From the IMG/VR virus record IMGVR_UViG_3300030102_005019, positions 1 through 57,469 of that record: a stretch of DNA of 57,469 bases; one strand, written 5' to 3'. The notes beneath the pieces are model-generated. The model searched no databases. It worked only from the letters and a program-made list of their open reading frames with translations, and was not told the origin of the DNA. The position numbers were made by a program, and so were the translations under genes. Numbering within the stretch: position 1 is the stretch's first letter; each line of letters opens with the position of its first letter. Shown here piece by piece: positions 1-8,665 of the stretch. Source of the DNA: a virus.

Positions 1-1623
1 AACTAAATCTGCATCACTTGTACTTTCGACTTCTAATTTATAATCAGGCGAATCTGTTCCGATACCTAACTTGCCATCAATAGATACATTAGCAACATTA
101 TTATCTGCATTTGCACCATTAGTATTTCTAAACCTAAAAAAAGTATTTACAGTTCCAGAGCCAGGTGTTGTTAATGGCATAAATACCATTTCCGGTGATC
201 CACTATTATATCCTGAATAAGTTATTCTGGTTTGATCATAAGCTGAGCTATCCCCAGCATTTGTTATTCTTAATCCTAAAGTTGTGCCACCAGCAACCTC
301 AAGTTTACCATCAGGCGTTGTCGTCCCAATTCCTACTCCTGTATTGTTTATAATCATTCTATCAGCAGAACCAGTTCTAAATTGTAATTTATTACTAACT
401 GTACTTCCTTCTATACTTGTTTGACCAACACCGCCCCAAGATATGTACTCACCACTTGCGACTAATACATCACCAGCTACCTCAAGATTAGCACCAGGTG
501 ATGTTGTTCCGATTCCTACGTTTCCTCCATTAAACGTTGTATAACCTGTGAAATTAAAAATTATATTATTCCAATCATAACCATCAGCACTATAACCAAA
601 ATACATATTATGAGTTCCATCAGCTGTGGGTCGTATGTATGAAGCTGTCCTATTAAACAAAATTCCATACCCATGTAAATCTATATATGACCCATCACTA
701 TGATATGCCCTAAATTTTTTACTTGAACTTGATGACCCAGCAGTAACATTACCTGAAAAAGTTGCTCCGCTAGAATTAAGTGTTAAAAAATTTGTACCAT
801 GATCACCTGATTCTAAACCAATTGTATCAGCACCTATATATAAACCACCTGATCCTGTGTGAGAAAATTTTGTATTGTTACCATCATGCCTAATATTTGC
901 GTCAGTTCCCGTGCCAAATCGTATTTCTTTACTATCTGGTAAAATAATGTGACCTTCAAAAGATGCGTTTAAAGTATTATGATGAAGTCTTAAAGCTTGA
1001 ACAGCATTAGAAGTAGAAGTACCAACTTTAAAATCTAAATGACGGTCTGTGCTTGAGGCTATTGCAATTTCATAAGAAGTTCTGCCCTCAGGCATTATTT
1101 TTAATTGAGCTTTAGTAAGAAGATTATTATCTGTTTCTATATAAGAAGTGGCTTGTATATTACCTGCAAAAGTTGCATTGTTACCAGAAATAGCAATAGG
1201 TGCATCAGTTAGAGTATCACTATCTGACCACATAGCTATATCGTTTGCAGTACCTGTGCCATCTACAGTGTTACTTGTAACAGATGCAAATGATATGATT
1301 TCTATATCGCTTGAATTTGGAGGTGCGGTGCTAAAGGTAAGAGTTGTTCCACTTAAAGAATATGTATCTTTATGTTGGTATACACCGTCTATATATACTT
1401 GTGTTTTATTTTCGTTGTCTATGGTATTTGAAAGAGTAAAAGCAGTTGTACTGCCATTACCTGTAAAACCATCTTGATATATTACTGTAGATCCAGTTTG
1501 ATTTGTTATCCAATTTAAACCTGAACCAGTAGAAGACAATACTTGTCCTGAAGTACCTAAATCACCAGAAGAGTCTTTTAGGCCTCGCGTAAGTTCTATG
1601 TCGGTTAGAAACTTTTGCGCCAT
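1..1623 (-). CDS. Tail fibre protein, 3' end cut by window edge
   Basis: The frame opens at an ATG at 1623 (MAQKFLTDIELTRGLKD) and is open for all 541 codons to base 1, so the C-terminus is missing. It is low in Cys and rich in Gly, Ser, Thr and Asn. It carries a segment of the kind common in marine phage fibres (FTGNGSTTAFTLS, then QVYIDGVYQHKDTYSL) and two or more GIGTTSP-x-LEVAGD repeats, typical of trimeric beta-helical fibres that end in an intramolecular chaperone. It probably acts outside the virion in host adsorption. It is the last of a run of fibre genes, 11 nt after its neighbour. The missing end may carry an S74-type chaperone domain; if the genome is circular it would continue in frame at 57469. 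Confidence 0.8.
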   Translation of the reverse strand, partial: MAQKFLTDIELTRGLKDSSGDLGTSGQVLSSTGSGLNWITNQTGSTVIYQDGFTGNGSTTAFTLSNTIDNENKTQVYIDGVYQHKDTYSLSGTTLTFSTAPPNSSDIEIISFASVTSNTVDGTGTANDIAMWSDSDTLTDAPIAISGNNATFAGNIQATSYIETDNNLLTKAQLKIMPEGRTSYEIAIASSTDRHLDFKVGTSTSNAVQALRLHHNTLNASFEGHIILPDSKEIRFGTGTDANIRHDGNNTKFSHTGSGGLYIGADTIGLESGDHGTNFLTLNSSGATFSGNVTAGSSSSSKKFRAYHSDGSYIDLHGYGILFNRTASYIRPTADGTHNMYFGYSADGYDWNNIIFNFTGYTTFNGGNVGIGTTSPGANLEVAGDVLVASGEYISWGGVGQTSIEGSTVSNKLQFRTGSADRMIINNTGVGIGTTTPDGKLEVAGGTTLGLRITNAGDSSAYDQTRITYSGYNSGSPEMVFMPLTTPGSGTVNTFFRFRNTNGANADNNVANVSIDGKLGIGTDSPDYKLEVESTSDADLV

Positions 1624-1634
1624 TTAATTTTATT

Positions 1635-2654
1635 TTATCCTATTTTAGTAACTAAAACTCTAATATCATTTGTTGAAGGAGCTGCTCCAAAAGCAATAGT
1701 TAAAGTGTTAGTGTTTGTTCTTGTAACATCAGCAAAGACCGTGTCATAACTACTATTGTCATAAAGTTGTACTACAACATCTCTAGATCCTAAGTTATGA
1801 GTAACAGTATATGAGGTTGCTGATCCATCTCCAATAGAAGCAGCAAACGTGCTTTCTTGTATATTTTGAATTGTTTTATAATTAGAACCATCTTTTGTTA
1901 GTTCCCATACATCATTTGTTTCATTCCACCTTAATGACACATTGGTTGAATCGCCTCTTTCAACTTCAATACCAGCGTTTTCACTTGGAGATCCAGTTGC
2001 ATTACTGTTTAATGTAATTATATTATCAGCTAGGTTTATTGTTTCAGTGTTTACAGTAGTAACAGTTCCTGAAACAGTTAAATTTCCACTAACAATTAAA
2101 TTACCAGATATAGTAGGATTTGCTACTAAACCAATTTGTATTTGATTATTAGATACTGTTGTATCTATTTCATTAGATGTACCAGCAAATGTTAAAGTAT
2201 CAGTACCAATGCTTACAACATCATTTGAACCAGAATCAGCAGCTATAGTTAAATCTGTACTTATTGCAGCTGTACTAGCAGCTGTTATTTGTCCTTGCGC
2301 GTTTACAGTTAAAACAGGTATTGCAGTGCCAGAACCATAAGATCCAGCTGAAACACCAGTGTTTGTAATTGCAATATCATTTGCATTAGCTGTAATACCA
2401 GTACCACCAATAACATTAAGTGTTACTGAACCAGTATCACCTCCACCGGTTAAACCCGATCCCGCTACAACTTCTGATATATCACCCGTTAAATCTATCC
2501 ATGATGAACCACTATATACGAACAACTTATCGCTAGAGTTGTTAAAATATACTTGTCCTTCAACAGGAGAAGATGGCGCCGTACCCGTTGGGTGTAAAGA
2601 TGCATTTTGTAATTGATTATTTGCTAAATCAATATTAGATAAATATCTTGCCAT
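1635..2654 (-). CDS. Tail fibre / receptor-binding structural protein
   Basis: This is 339 aa, starting MARYLSNIDLANNQLQNAS, followed by a SPVEGQVYFNNSSDKLFVYSG segment of the kind found at the base of many marine phage fibres. A long Thr/Asn/Gly/Ser-rich middle (about 60-250) alternates hydrophobic and polar residues as in beta-helical or beta-prism fibres. The C-terminal ~70 residues (TVTHNLGSRDVVVQLYD) match a small beta-sandwich seen at the tips of phage appendages. No enzymatic motif is visible. It lies 9 nt from the next fibre gene and is probably co-transcribed with it. The appendage class is well supported; the receptor is unknown. Confidence 0.75.
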   Translation of the reverse strand: MARYLSNIDLANNQLQNASLHPTGTAPSSPVEGQVYFNNSSDKLFVYSGSSWIDLTGDISEVVAGSGLTGGGDTGSVTLNVIGGTGITANANDIAITNTGVSAGSYGSGTAIPVLTVNAQGQITAASTAAISTDLTIAADSGSNDVVSIGTDTLTFAGTSNEIDTTVSNNQIQIGLVANPTISGNLIVSGNLTVSGTVTTVNTETINLADNIITLNSNATGSPSENAGIEVERGDSTNVSLRWNETNDVWELTKDGSNYKTIQNIQESTFAASIGDGSATSYTVTHNLGSRDVVVQLYDNSSYDTVFADVTRTNTNTLTIAFGAAPSTNDIRVLVTKIG

Positions 2655-2663
2655 AATTTTTTT

Positions 2664-3365
2664 TTAGTTTAAATATGCTTTGCCAGATTGTGCAGAGCTA
2701 AAGTGTATTTTTAATCTTGATGTAGATATGTATTCTACATCACCGTATATAATATTATTACCGCTATCAACAACGGAAACACTTGGATATTTGTTAAGTG
2801 TGTGTGTAAAGTCCCATGTTGGAGCATTTGATGTTTGTGTTTTTATTTCATGTTTATCAGCGTTTGCATAAACAGATGTTGTATTAAGTGTTGTTCCGTC
2901 TGTAATTGTTCCATTATCAGACAACACATCTACACTTAATTGTATTACATCAGAAGTTAAATTATTAAGTGTTTGTATTCTAAAAACACCAAAGTTTAAA
3001 ACGTTGCTAGAATTGTACAAAGCTAAAACACCATCTTTGTCTTTTATTTTTTGTAAATAGTTTTCTATGTTTTCACCTTCATTATTTAATTTATTAACGT
3101 ATATGTCTGTAATACCAGAAAAAGGTGTTGAACTTACATTGTTGTTATTAAAAGACATATTACCTTGTGCTAAATTTGCATATGAAGTACTTCGATCATA
3201 AGATAAAGCAAATAAAGTACCCTGTATAGATTGTTGTTTTGCTAAATAAGCTGTTATAGCTTCAATAGAAAAATTTCTTGTTTGCTTTGATGCAAAGTCA
3301 GTACCTAATAAAAAATCTTCTTTTACTATGTTGTTGTCATATGTATATTTACTAATTCTAGCCAT
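2664..3365 (-). CDS. Tail fibre-associated protein with MARIS-type N-terminus
   Basis: This is 233 aa. Its first residues (MARISKYTYDN..KEDFLLGTDF) parallel those of the 1240-residue fibre at 3632-7354 (MARISSYRTDT..KDRLVVSSYEG), suggesting a shared virion-attachment segment. The C-terminal ~60 residues (WDFTHTLNKYPSVSVVDSG) resemble the tip domain of the neighbouring 339-residue fibre (TVTHNLGSRDVVVQLYD). The middle contains a short helical stretch (YLQKIKDKDGVLALYNSS) between beta-rich regions. It is probably a short fibre or adaptor in the fibre cluster. No enzyme signature is seen. Confidence 0.65.
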   Translation of the reverse strand: MARISKYTYDNNIVKEDFLLGTDFASKQTRNFSIEAITAYLAKQQSIQGTLFALSYDRSTSYANLAQGNMSFNNNNVSSTPFSGITDIYVNKLNNEGENIENYLQKIKDKDGVLALYNSSNVLNFGVFRIQTLNNLTSDVIQLSVDVLSDNGTITDGTTLNTTSVYANADKHEIKTQTSNAPTWDFTHTLNKYPSVSVVDSGNNIIYGDVEYISTSRLKIHFSSAQSGKAYLN

Positions 3366-3396
3366 AATATATTTTATTACTTGTTTTTATGTTATT

Positions 3397-3648
3397 TTAA
3401 GGTCCGCCGCCGTCGCCAGGAGGAGGGGCACCACCACCGCCACCACCACCAACGTGTGTATAACCGTGGAACTCACTCATTTTATGTGGAGCAGTTTTAT
3501 TTACAGCACTAGATGCAAAACCAAATAAACTAGATGACGTAGGTGTTGAACTACCAGCTAAATCAATTTGGCTTGTATTAGGATTAGCGTCGCCTAATTC
3601 AGTATTTATATCACCCATAGATATTTCACCACTACTTGGTAAGCTCAT
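3397..3648 (-). CDS. Small glycine-rich tail tip/adhesin-like protein
   Basis: This is 83 aa. The N-terminal MSLPSSGEISMGDINTELG follows a pattern common in small proteins of marine phage tail-fibre clusters. The C-terminus is an uninterrupted Gly run followed by a Pro/Gly tail (HVGGGGGGGAPPPGDGGGP), as in poly-Gly adhesin tips. Its start overlaps the end of the long fibre gene by 17 nt, implying translational coupling. A role as a detachable adhesin or tip cap is inferred. The GC-rich Gly stretch stands out in this AT-rich genome. Confidence 0.6.
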   Translation of the reverse strand: MSLPSSGEISMGDINTELGDANPNTSQIDLAGSSTPTSSSLFGFASSAVNKTAPHKMSEFHGYTHVGGGGGGGAPPPGDGGGP

Positions 3649-6600
3649 CTTCTAATTTTTTAACTTTGTTATTTAATTCTTTTATAGACTCGATTAATAA
3701 TGCTGTTAATTTAGGATAATCAACTGCTTTATAACCGTTATCTCTTGTTTCTACAATTTCAGGAAAAACTTCTTCTATTTCTTGTGCTATAACACCAATA
3801 TCTTTTTTACCTGTTTCTTTATGTGATATTTCATTCCAAGTAAATGATACACCATTTATTTTATTTAATTTATCTAAAGGATTAGATATATTAACTATAT
3901 TATCTTTATATCTTTTATCTGAAGATACATAAGCAACTACGTCACCTGCTACTTTTAATGAATCACCTGTATTACCAAAATCAAGAAATAAGTTTGAATT
4001 ATCAATATCGTATACTTCTGCAACATGTAAATGTTCGTTTGTATCCATATACATTATTTCACTAGAATACCACGTGCCACTTGTTGATCCAGCTCCACCT
4101 GTATTTTTTCTTGTTCTTATTGAAAAATGTCTATTATTATAAGTTGTACTACCTGAACTATGTGATGCACCGTGTGGTACGTCTAAGAAAAATGTATTAT
4201 AATATTCATTAACGTGCATCCTTGCGTAACCATATTTATTAGTAGCTGCATTATTGCTATTAAAAAATATATTTGAACCATACTGAAAATCTGCGCCTGA
4301 AGTTGCGGGATTATAATTTGAAGGTGCATTTTCTGCTACATCTGGAATAATTAATCCACCACCGTTAAGTATCATTTTAACTGTAGAATAATTATCATTT
4401 TCATTTCCTGCTACAAGTGATTTACCTAATCTATATTGTGCACTAAGATCAAAATTACCATCTTGGTCTGTACCACCAAACATTCTTATAACATGATGCC
4501 ATCTTGCTGCTGATTGCAGCTCCATACACACCGCGGCATCATCACCAGAAACAGTACCTAAGTTTTTTAAGAATAAAGCTGTAGGTCTACCATTTAAATC
4601 ATTACCTGTAGCAGTACCACCAATTGTTGCCGCACTTGAAACATTTAAATCCCCGTTTATTTGTACTTTATTTCCTGATACACTAAATGGATTTAAGTTA
4701 CCAGCTGAATCAAATATTTTAAAATCATTAGCATTGATTATAAATTCACTTGCACCTGCTGTATCACCAATTATTCTATAACCTGTAATCGCACCGTTGG
4801 CGTTTATAGTTACACCATACTTAGCTTTTACACCATTTATACTTGAAGCGTTTGTTGTTATACTTGTTGTATTACCATTTACCGTAGATGTTAATGATGT
4901 TATATTACTCGCATTAGATGTTATATTACTTTCAGCTGTATTAAGATCCGTTGTTAATGTTGTTATATTTGTTGAGTTAGCAGATACATTATTATTTGTT
5001 GTTGTTATACCTGTGTTTAATGTAGCTATATTTGTAGCGTTTGTTGATATACGAGTATCTTGTGTTGCGGTCCATGCGTTTGGCGAACCAGCCACTAAAA
5101 CATATGCTTTGTTATCATTGGCTGTATCAAACCACAAAGATCCAACCGGAACAGTAACCGCTGGCGCACTAGTCTGTCTATATACATTTGGTTTACCTGC
5201 AATACTAGTTGTATTACTATTAACAGTAGTAGTTAGGTTAGTTACATTGGTTGCATTACTAGTTATGCTAGCTTCTGCAGTATTTAAATCGTTTGTTAAG
5301 GTTGTTATATTACTTGCATTTGTTGCTATGTTTGTATTTGCAGTAGCAATATCTGTATCGTTACTTGTAATATTAGTTGTATTGGTATTTACAGTTGTAG
5401 TTAAGTTTGTAGTGTTTGTAGCATTCTGAGTAACGTTGGCATTTGTTGTAGCTAGGTTATTTGTTAAAGTTGTTATGTCAGAAGCGTTACTTGTGATGTT
5501 TGTGGTATTATTAGTTATGTTTGTTGCATTAGCAGCAATACCAGCATCTCTAGTTACAGTCCAAACATTAGGGCTACCACTTACTAAAACGTATAATTTA
5601 TTATCATCATTAGTATCATACCATAAACTACCAACCGGAACAGTTACAGCGGGTGCTGCATCCTGTCTGTACACATTAGGCTTATTACTTATGTTAGTTG
5701 TATTCGTGCTTACTGTACTTGTTAGGTTAGTTACATTAGTAGCGTTTTGTGTTATATCAGTTTCAGCCGTGTTTAAATCATTTGTTAACGTAGTTATGTT
5801 ACTTGCGTTAGTGCTTATATTACTTGTATTTGTACTTATACTAGTTGCGTTAGCTGCAATACGTGAATCATCTGTTGCAGTCCATACTTTTGGATTACCT
5901 GCTACAAGTACATATAATTTATTATTGTCATTAGTATCATACCATAAAGAACCCGTTGCACCTGTTACAGCCGGAGCGTTGTTTTGTCTAAACACTTCTG
6001 GCTTTAATGTTATATTTGTTGTATTGGTATTAACAGTACTTGTTAAAGATGTGTGATTACTTGCGTTTTGTGTAATATTTGAATTTGCTGTTGCAAGATT
6101 ATTTGTAAGAGTTGTAATATCGGACGCATTTGCGGCAATATTGGTGTTAGCAGTTGTAATATCTCCATCATTTGACGTTATAGCGGCCGTATTTGATGTT
6201 ACGGTACTTGTAAGATTAGTAACATTTGTAGCATTTTGCGTTACATTGGCGTTTGTAGTCGCAATACTGTTCGTTAATGTAGTAATATCACTAGCATTAG
6301 CTGTTATATTGTTGCTGTTTGTTGTAATACTAGTTGCATTTGCCGCAATTCGCGTATCTGGAATAGCTGTCCACACATTTGGGCTTCCCGATACTAATAT
6401 GTAAGCTTTATTTCCGTCATCTGTGTCAAACCATAACGATCCAACTGGCTCCGAAACCGCGGGAGCTGATGTTTGTCTAAATGTTTCGGGTTTTCCGGCA
6501 ATTGTTGTGGTGTTTGTATTGACTGTGCCGGTTAAAGATGTAACATTACTAGCGTTTTGGTTGATTGATGTGTTAGCAGTAGCTAAATTATTGGTTAAAG

Positions 6601-7354
6601 TGGTAATATCTGATGCATTTGAGGCTATATTTGTGTTTGCTGTAGTAATGTCGGAGTCATTTGACGCTATATTAGTAGTATTTGTAGTAACTGTAGCTGT
6701 TAACGAAGTATGATTAGTAGCATTCTGAGTAACATTCGCGTTTGTGGTTGCTAAACTGCTAGTTAATGCGCTAATATCGCTAGCATTTGAGTTAGCTGTA
6801 TTAGTTACACTTGTTATATTACTATTTGCCGTGCTTATATTATTAGTATTTGTAGTTGTTGACGCTGTTACAGAAGTTATATTGTTAGCGTTTGTAGTTA
6901 TACTAGCTCCTTGATTGTTTACAGTGGCTGTTAAATTAGTTAATTGTGATGCTGTAGCGTAATCTTCACTTGTTGCAGCACTTAATACTGAGTTTGCAAA
7001 TGATTGTGATAATGATGTTATATTACCGTTTGAATCTGCTACACCAAACGATGATGCTACGTTTTGAGAGTATGTTGCGTTTGAAGCTATGTTTGTGGTG
7101 TTTGTTGAAAGACTTGTATTTATCGATGCTATTGATGAAGTGTGACCATTAATAGTAGTATTCATACTATTTAGGTTAAAATTGACATCGTCTACTGAAA
7201 AATTAAGATTTAAAAAATCAGCAAGTCTGCTTAATAATACATTATTAGTAACATAAATAGGACCGGATTGCCCCTCACCCTCATAAGATGAAACGACTAA
7301 ACGATCCTTATCGTGTAAAACTGTATCAGTTCTATAACTGCTTATTCTAGCCAT
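3632..7354 (-). CDS. Long tail fibre with four tandem repeats and C-terminal S74 chaperone domain
   Basis: This is 1240 aa. Residues ~60-850 are dominated by short periodic Asn/Thr/Ser units (NATNVTNLTSTV-like), suggesting a trimeric fibrous stalk. They are punctuated by four copies of a ~50-residue globular insert (RQTSAPAV..VGSLWFDT..NKAYVLV..PNVWTA). A beta-rich region follows (~870-1140). The C-terminal 96 residues are a Peptidase_S74 intramolecular chaperone: SDKRYKDNI from Ser1145, then IGVIAQEIEEVFPEIV and a terminal helix. In this family the chaperone trimerises the fibre and usually cleaves itself before the Ser. The start overlaps the stop of the upstream 39-aa gene (TAATG). It is the main host-recognition fibre candidate. 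Confidence 0.88.
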   Translation of the reverse strand: MARISSYRTDTVLHDKDRLVVSSYEGEGQSGPIYVTNNVLLSRLADFLNLNFSVDDVNFNLNSMNTTINGHTSSIASINTSLSTNTTNIASNATYSQNVASSFGVADSNGNITSLSQSFANSVLSAATSEDYATASQLTNLTATVNNQGASITTNANNITSVTASTTTNTNNISTANSNITSVTNTANSNASDISALTSSLATTNANVTQNATNHTSLTATVTTNTTNIASNDSDITTANTNIASNASDITTLTNNLATANTSINQNASNVTSLTGTVNTNTTTIAGKPETFRQTSAPAVSEPVGSLWFDTDDGNKAYILVSGSPNVWTAIPDTRIAANATSITTNSNNITANASDITTLTNSIATTNANVTQNATNVTNLTSTVTSNTAAITSNDGDITTANTNIAANASDITTLTNNLATANSNITQNASNHTSLTSTVNTNTTNITLKPEVFRQNNAPAVTGATGSLWYDTNDNNKLYVLVAGNPKVWTATDDSRIAANATSISTNTSNISTNASNITTLTNDLNTAETDITQNATNVTNLTSTVSTNTTNISNKPNVYRQDAAPAVTVPVGSLWYDTNDDNKLYVLVSGSPNVWTVTRDAGIAANATNITNNTTNITSNASDITTLTNNLATTNANVTQNATNTTNLTTTVNTNTTNITSNDTDIATANTNIATNASNITTLTNDLNTAEASITSNATNVTNLTTTVNSNTTSIAGKPNVYRQTSAPAVTVPVGSLWFDTANDNKAYVLVAGSPNAWTATQDTRISTNATNIATLNTGITTTNNNVSANSTNITTLTTDLNTAESNITSNASNITSLTSTVNGNTTSITTNASSINGVKAKYGVTINANGAITGYRIIGDTAGASEFIINANDFKIFDSAGNLNPFSVSGNKVQINGDLNVSSAATIGGTATGNDLNGRPTALFLKNLGTVSGDDAAVCMELQSAARWHHVIRMFGGTDQDGNFDLSAQYRLGKSLVAGNENDNYSTVKMILNGGGLIIPDVAENAPSNYNPATSGADFQYGSNIFFNSNNAATNKYGYARMHVNEYYNTFFLDVPHGASHSSGSTTYNNRHFSIRTRKNTGGAGSTSGTWYSSEIMYMDTNEHLHVAEVYDIDNSNLFLDFGNTGDSLKVAGDVVAYVSSDKRYKDNIVNISNPLDKLNKINGVSFTWNEISHKETGKKDIGVIAQEIEEVFPEIVETRDNGYKAVDYPKLTALLIESIKELNNKVKKLEDELTK
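5045..6510 (-). repeat. Four diverged coding repeats within the long fibre gene
   Basis: Four copies of a module encoding (F/Y)RQxxAPAVxxxxGSLW(F/Y)DT then (Y)VLVxGxPxxWT lie near 6360-6490, 5870-6000, 5560-5680 and 5065-5190. They are separated by Thr/Asn-rich stalk units. Copies differ at many third positions, so they are old duplications kept for protein structure and not a recent DNA expansion. Confidence 0.75.
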
Positions 7355-7473
7355 TATTTAGGTTTTTTATGTCCGCAGCCTTTTTTCTTTAATTTTAAGT
7401 GTTGTTGATATGTATTTGCCATAAAAGCTTTGCCTTTACAATACATTTTATGTGGTTTGAATTTTTCTGCCAT
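7354..7473 (-). CDS. 39-aa basic protein
   Basis: This small gene reads MAEKFKPHKMYCKGKAF and ends in a Lys-rich tail (HLKLKKKGCGHKKPK). It is joined to both neighbours by TAATG stop/start overlaps (7473 upstream, 7354 downstream), the strongest evidence that it is real. It contains two Cys and three His that might bind a metal, but no known domain is recognised. Similar tiny basic proteins occur beside structural genes in marine phages (memory). Function is unknown. Confidence 0.7.
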   Translation of the reverse strand: MAEKFKPHKMYCKGKAFMANTYQQHLKLKKKGCGHKKPK

Positions 7474-7715
7474 TATGTAGTGTTGTATTTTTTGGTACCT
7501 CTACCGTGCCCGCCACGGTTTTTTTTCCTGGAAATGAATTTTCTGGTATTATGATCGTAATCTTTACCCTTTATATTTTTACCTGCTTTCTTTGCAGCAC
7601 GTCTAAGCCTTTGGTTTTCGGCTTTCATTCTACGCCTTCTCGGGGTCTTAGCGTATGCTAGATCTCTTTTAGCTTTAGCTGCCTTTGCCTTCTTGCTTAG
7701 TTTCTGTTTTGCCAT
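7473..7715 (-). CDS. Small Lys/Arg-rich protein, possible nucleic-acid binder
   Basis: This is 80 aa and extremely basic (MAKQKLSKKAKAAKAKRD, then TPRRRRMKAENQRLRRAAKK). It has a predicted helical N-terminal half and a Gly/Arg-rich end. It is the first gene of the leftward (late) block, just inside the divergent control region, and overlaps the next gene by TAATG. Composition suggests DNA or RNA binding, perhaps DNA condensation in the virion. This is inference from charge only. Confidence 0.7.
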   Translation of the reverse strand: MAKQKLSKKAKAAKAKRDLAYAKTPRRRRMKAENQRLRRAAKKAGKNIKGKDYDHNTRKFISRKKNRGGHGRGTKKYNTT

Positions 7716-7819
7716 AACTTTTATATTACATAGATTTTTAGATTGTTAAGATACATAGGGGTAAAGTGTTATATATACATTTTACGTTACAGTACCGAAA
7801 AGGAAAACAGCTTGTAAAA

Positions 7820-7831
7820 GCCCCACGGGGC
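7820..7831. promoter_or_regulatory. GC-rich hairpin GCCC-CACG-GGGC
   Basis: A perfect 4-bp (5 bp if the loop tightens) GC stem with loop CACG sits in the centre of the divergent region, flanked by AT-rich DNA. There is no T-run on the plus side, so it is not a classical terminator in that direction. It could be an operator or an RNA leader structure. Confidence 0.35.
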
Positions 7832-7970
7832 CTGAGTTTGTATTAATTCTTGTAAATGTTTTAGGTTTTTGCTAGTACAGGCTGCGGCTGTGTGTATAGC
7901 ATCTGTCTGACTATTCTAAGAACAGACCAGTAACGAGGTTTGTAAATCAGACTTATAACGAGTATATATA

Positions 7971-7980
7971 TATAATATTA
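7971..7980 (+). promoter_or_regulatory. TATAATATTA promoter-like element before first early gene
   Basis: TATAATATTA sits 23 nt before the ATG at 8004 and follows an alternating TA tract. No clear -35 box is visible. It is one of at least eight similar elements placed before small plus-strand genes. Confidence 0.4.
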
Positions 7981-8003
7981 ATAACTTTAAAAATAAATAT
8001 AAT

Positions 8004-8267
8004 ATGAAAAATAATTCAAAGTCTTCTGACTCTAAACAAAAAGCTTCTACACTTACAACTAAAAGATTTGTAATTAGAAAAAACTTAATTGGTAAAAATG
8101 TAACAATTAAATTTACTACTAAAGATAACAAGACATATACTTACAATCATGACAAAGTATATAGTGCAAACAAAGAAAGATTTGAGAATATGAATTGTTT
8201 CAAGAAGTATAAATCTTACACTGCTACAAACAATGTACCAACATTTGCAAGAGAGTTCACTTCATAG
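8004..8267 (+). CDS. Early protein, paralogue of 8429-8665
   Basis: This is 87 aa, basic and unrecognised. After a Lys/Ser-rich start it shares most of its length with the protein at 8429-8665: TKRFVIRKNLIGK, then NMNCFKKYKSYTATNNVPTF against AMNCFKKYKSYTATNNVPTF. It is the first rightward gene, likely transcribed immediately on infection from the element at 7971. Leader AACTTTAAAAATAAATATAATATG lacks a Shine-Dalgarno site, as usual for Bacteroidota. A host-takeover role is inferred from position only. Confidence 0.75.
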   Translation: MKNNSKSSDSKQKASTLTTKRFVIRKNLIGKNVTIKFTTKDNKTYTYNHDKVYSANKERFENMNCFKKYKSYTATNNVPTFAREFTS

Positions 8268-8292
8268 TGAGCTTTCTTAGCAGCGAGTGAAG

Positions 8293-8319
8293 CAAAGGGG
8301 AGTGTAATGCTCCTCTTTG
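8293..8319 (+). terminator. 10-bp hairpin after first early gene, possible terminator/attenuator
   Basis: CAAAGGGGAG (8293-8302) pairs with CTCCTCTTTG (8310-8319) with one G-T wobble and a 7-nt loop TGTAATG. It lies 25 nt after the stop of the first early gene and runs directly into a GTGTATAGCA copy. The only T-run is inside the 3' arm, so termination is possible but unproven. Confidence 0.45.
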
Positions 8320-8397
8320 TGTATAGCATTCTGTCTGTAGTGTATAGCACAGACACTCTACGAGCGAAGTGGAACAGACAAAGCACGTAAGTGACAG

Positions 8398-8406
8398 TAT
8401 AATATT
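8398..8406 (+). promoter_or_regulatory. TATAATATT promoter-like element
   Basis: It lies 22 nt before the ATG at 8429, almost the same distance as the copy before the paralogous gene at 8004. The leader that follows (AACTTTAAAAATTAT) is also nearly the same, so promoter and gene appear to have been duplicated together. Confidence 0.4.
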
Positions 8407-8428
8407 CATAACTTTAAAAATTATAATT

Positions 8429-8665
8429 ATGACTAAAATTAATACTCTTAAAACTAAACGCTTTGTAATTAGAAAAAATCTAATAGGCAAAGGTGTTATT
8501 ATTAACTTCACTAATAAAGAAGGTAAATCATTCAAGTATAATCACGATGAAGTATTCAAAGTGAATAAGCAAAGGTTTGAAGCAATGAACTGTTTCAAAA
8601 AGTATAAGTCTTATACTGCTACTAATAATGTTCCTACTTTCGCTAGAGATTTAATAATCCAGTAA
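8429..8665 (+). CDS. Early protein, paralogue of 8004-8267
   Basis: This is 78 aa from the ATG at 8429 (MTKINTLKTKRFVIRKNLIG). The upstream extension of the frame is rejected because it crosses the repeat and promoter-like DNA. The near-identical C-terminal half to the preceding gene indicates a tandem duplication; the N-termini and the middle have drifted. The protein is small, basic and probably a mixed beta/alpha fold. No domain is recognised. Confidence 0.75.
   Translation: MTKINTLKTKRFVIRKNLIGKGVIINFTNKEGKSFKYNHDEVFKVNKQRFEAMNCFKKYKSYTATNNVPTFARDLIIQ

Larger units (their letters stand above)
7716..8003. promoter_or_regulatory. Divergent control region between late (minus) and early (plus) blocks
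   Basis: No gene is seen in these 288 bases. Leftward, an A/T-rich leader precedes the basic-protein gene. In the middle sits a GC-rich hairpin (7820-7831) and one copy of the GTGTATAGCA repeat (7892-7901). Rightward, a run of alternating TA and a TATAATATTA element (7971-7980) lie 23 nt before the first early gene. By position it should hold the promoters for both directions; the minus-strand one is not obvious. Confidence 0.55.

Noticed and set aside
4797-6713. Series of hydrophobic open frames on the plus strand across the long fibre gene
   Set aside because: They mirror the Asn/Thr-rich repeat codons of the minus-strand gene; no leaders or overlaps support them.
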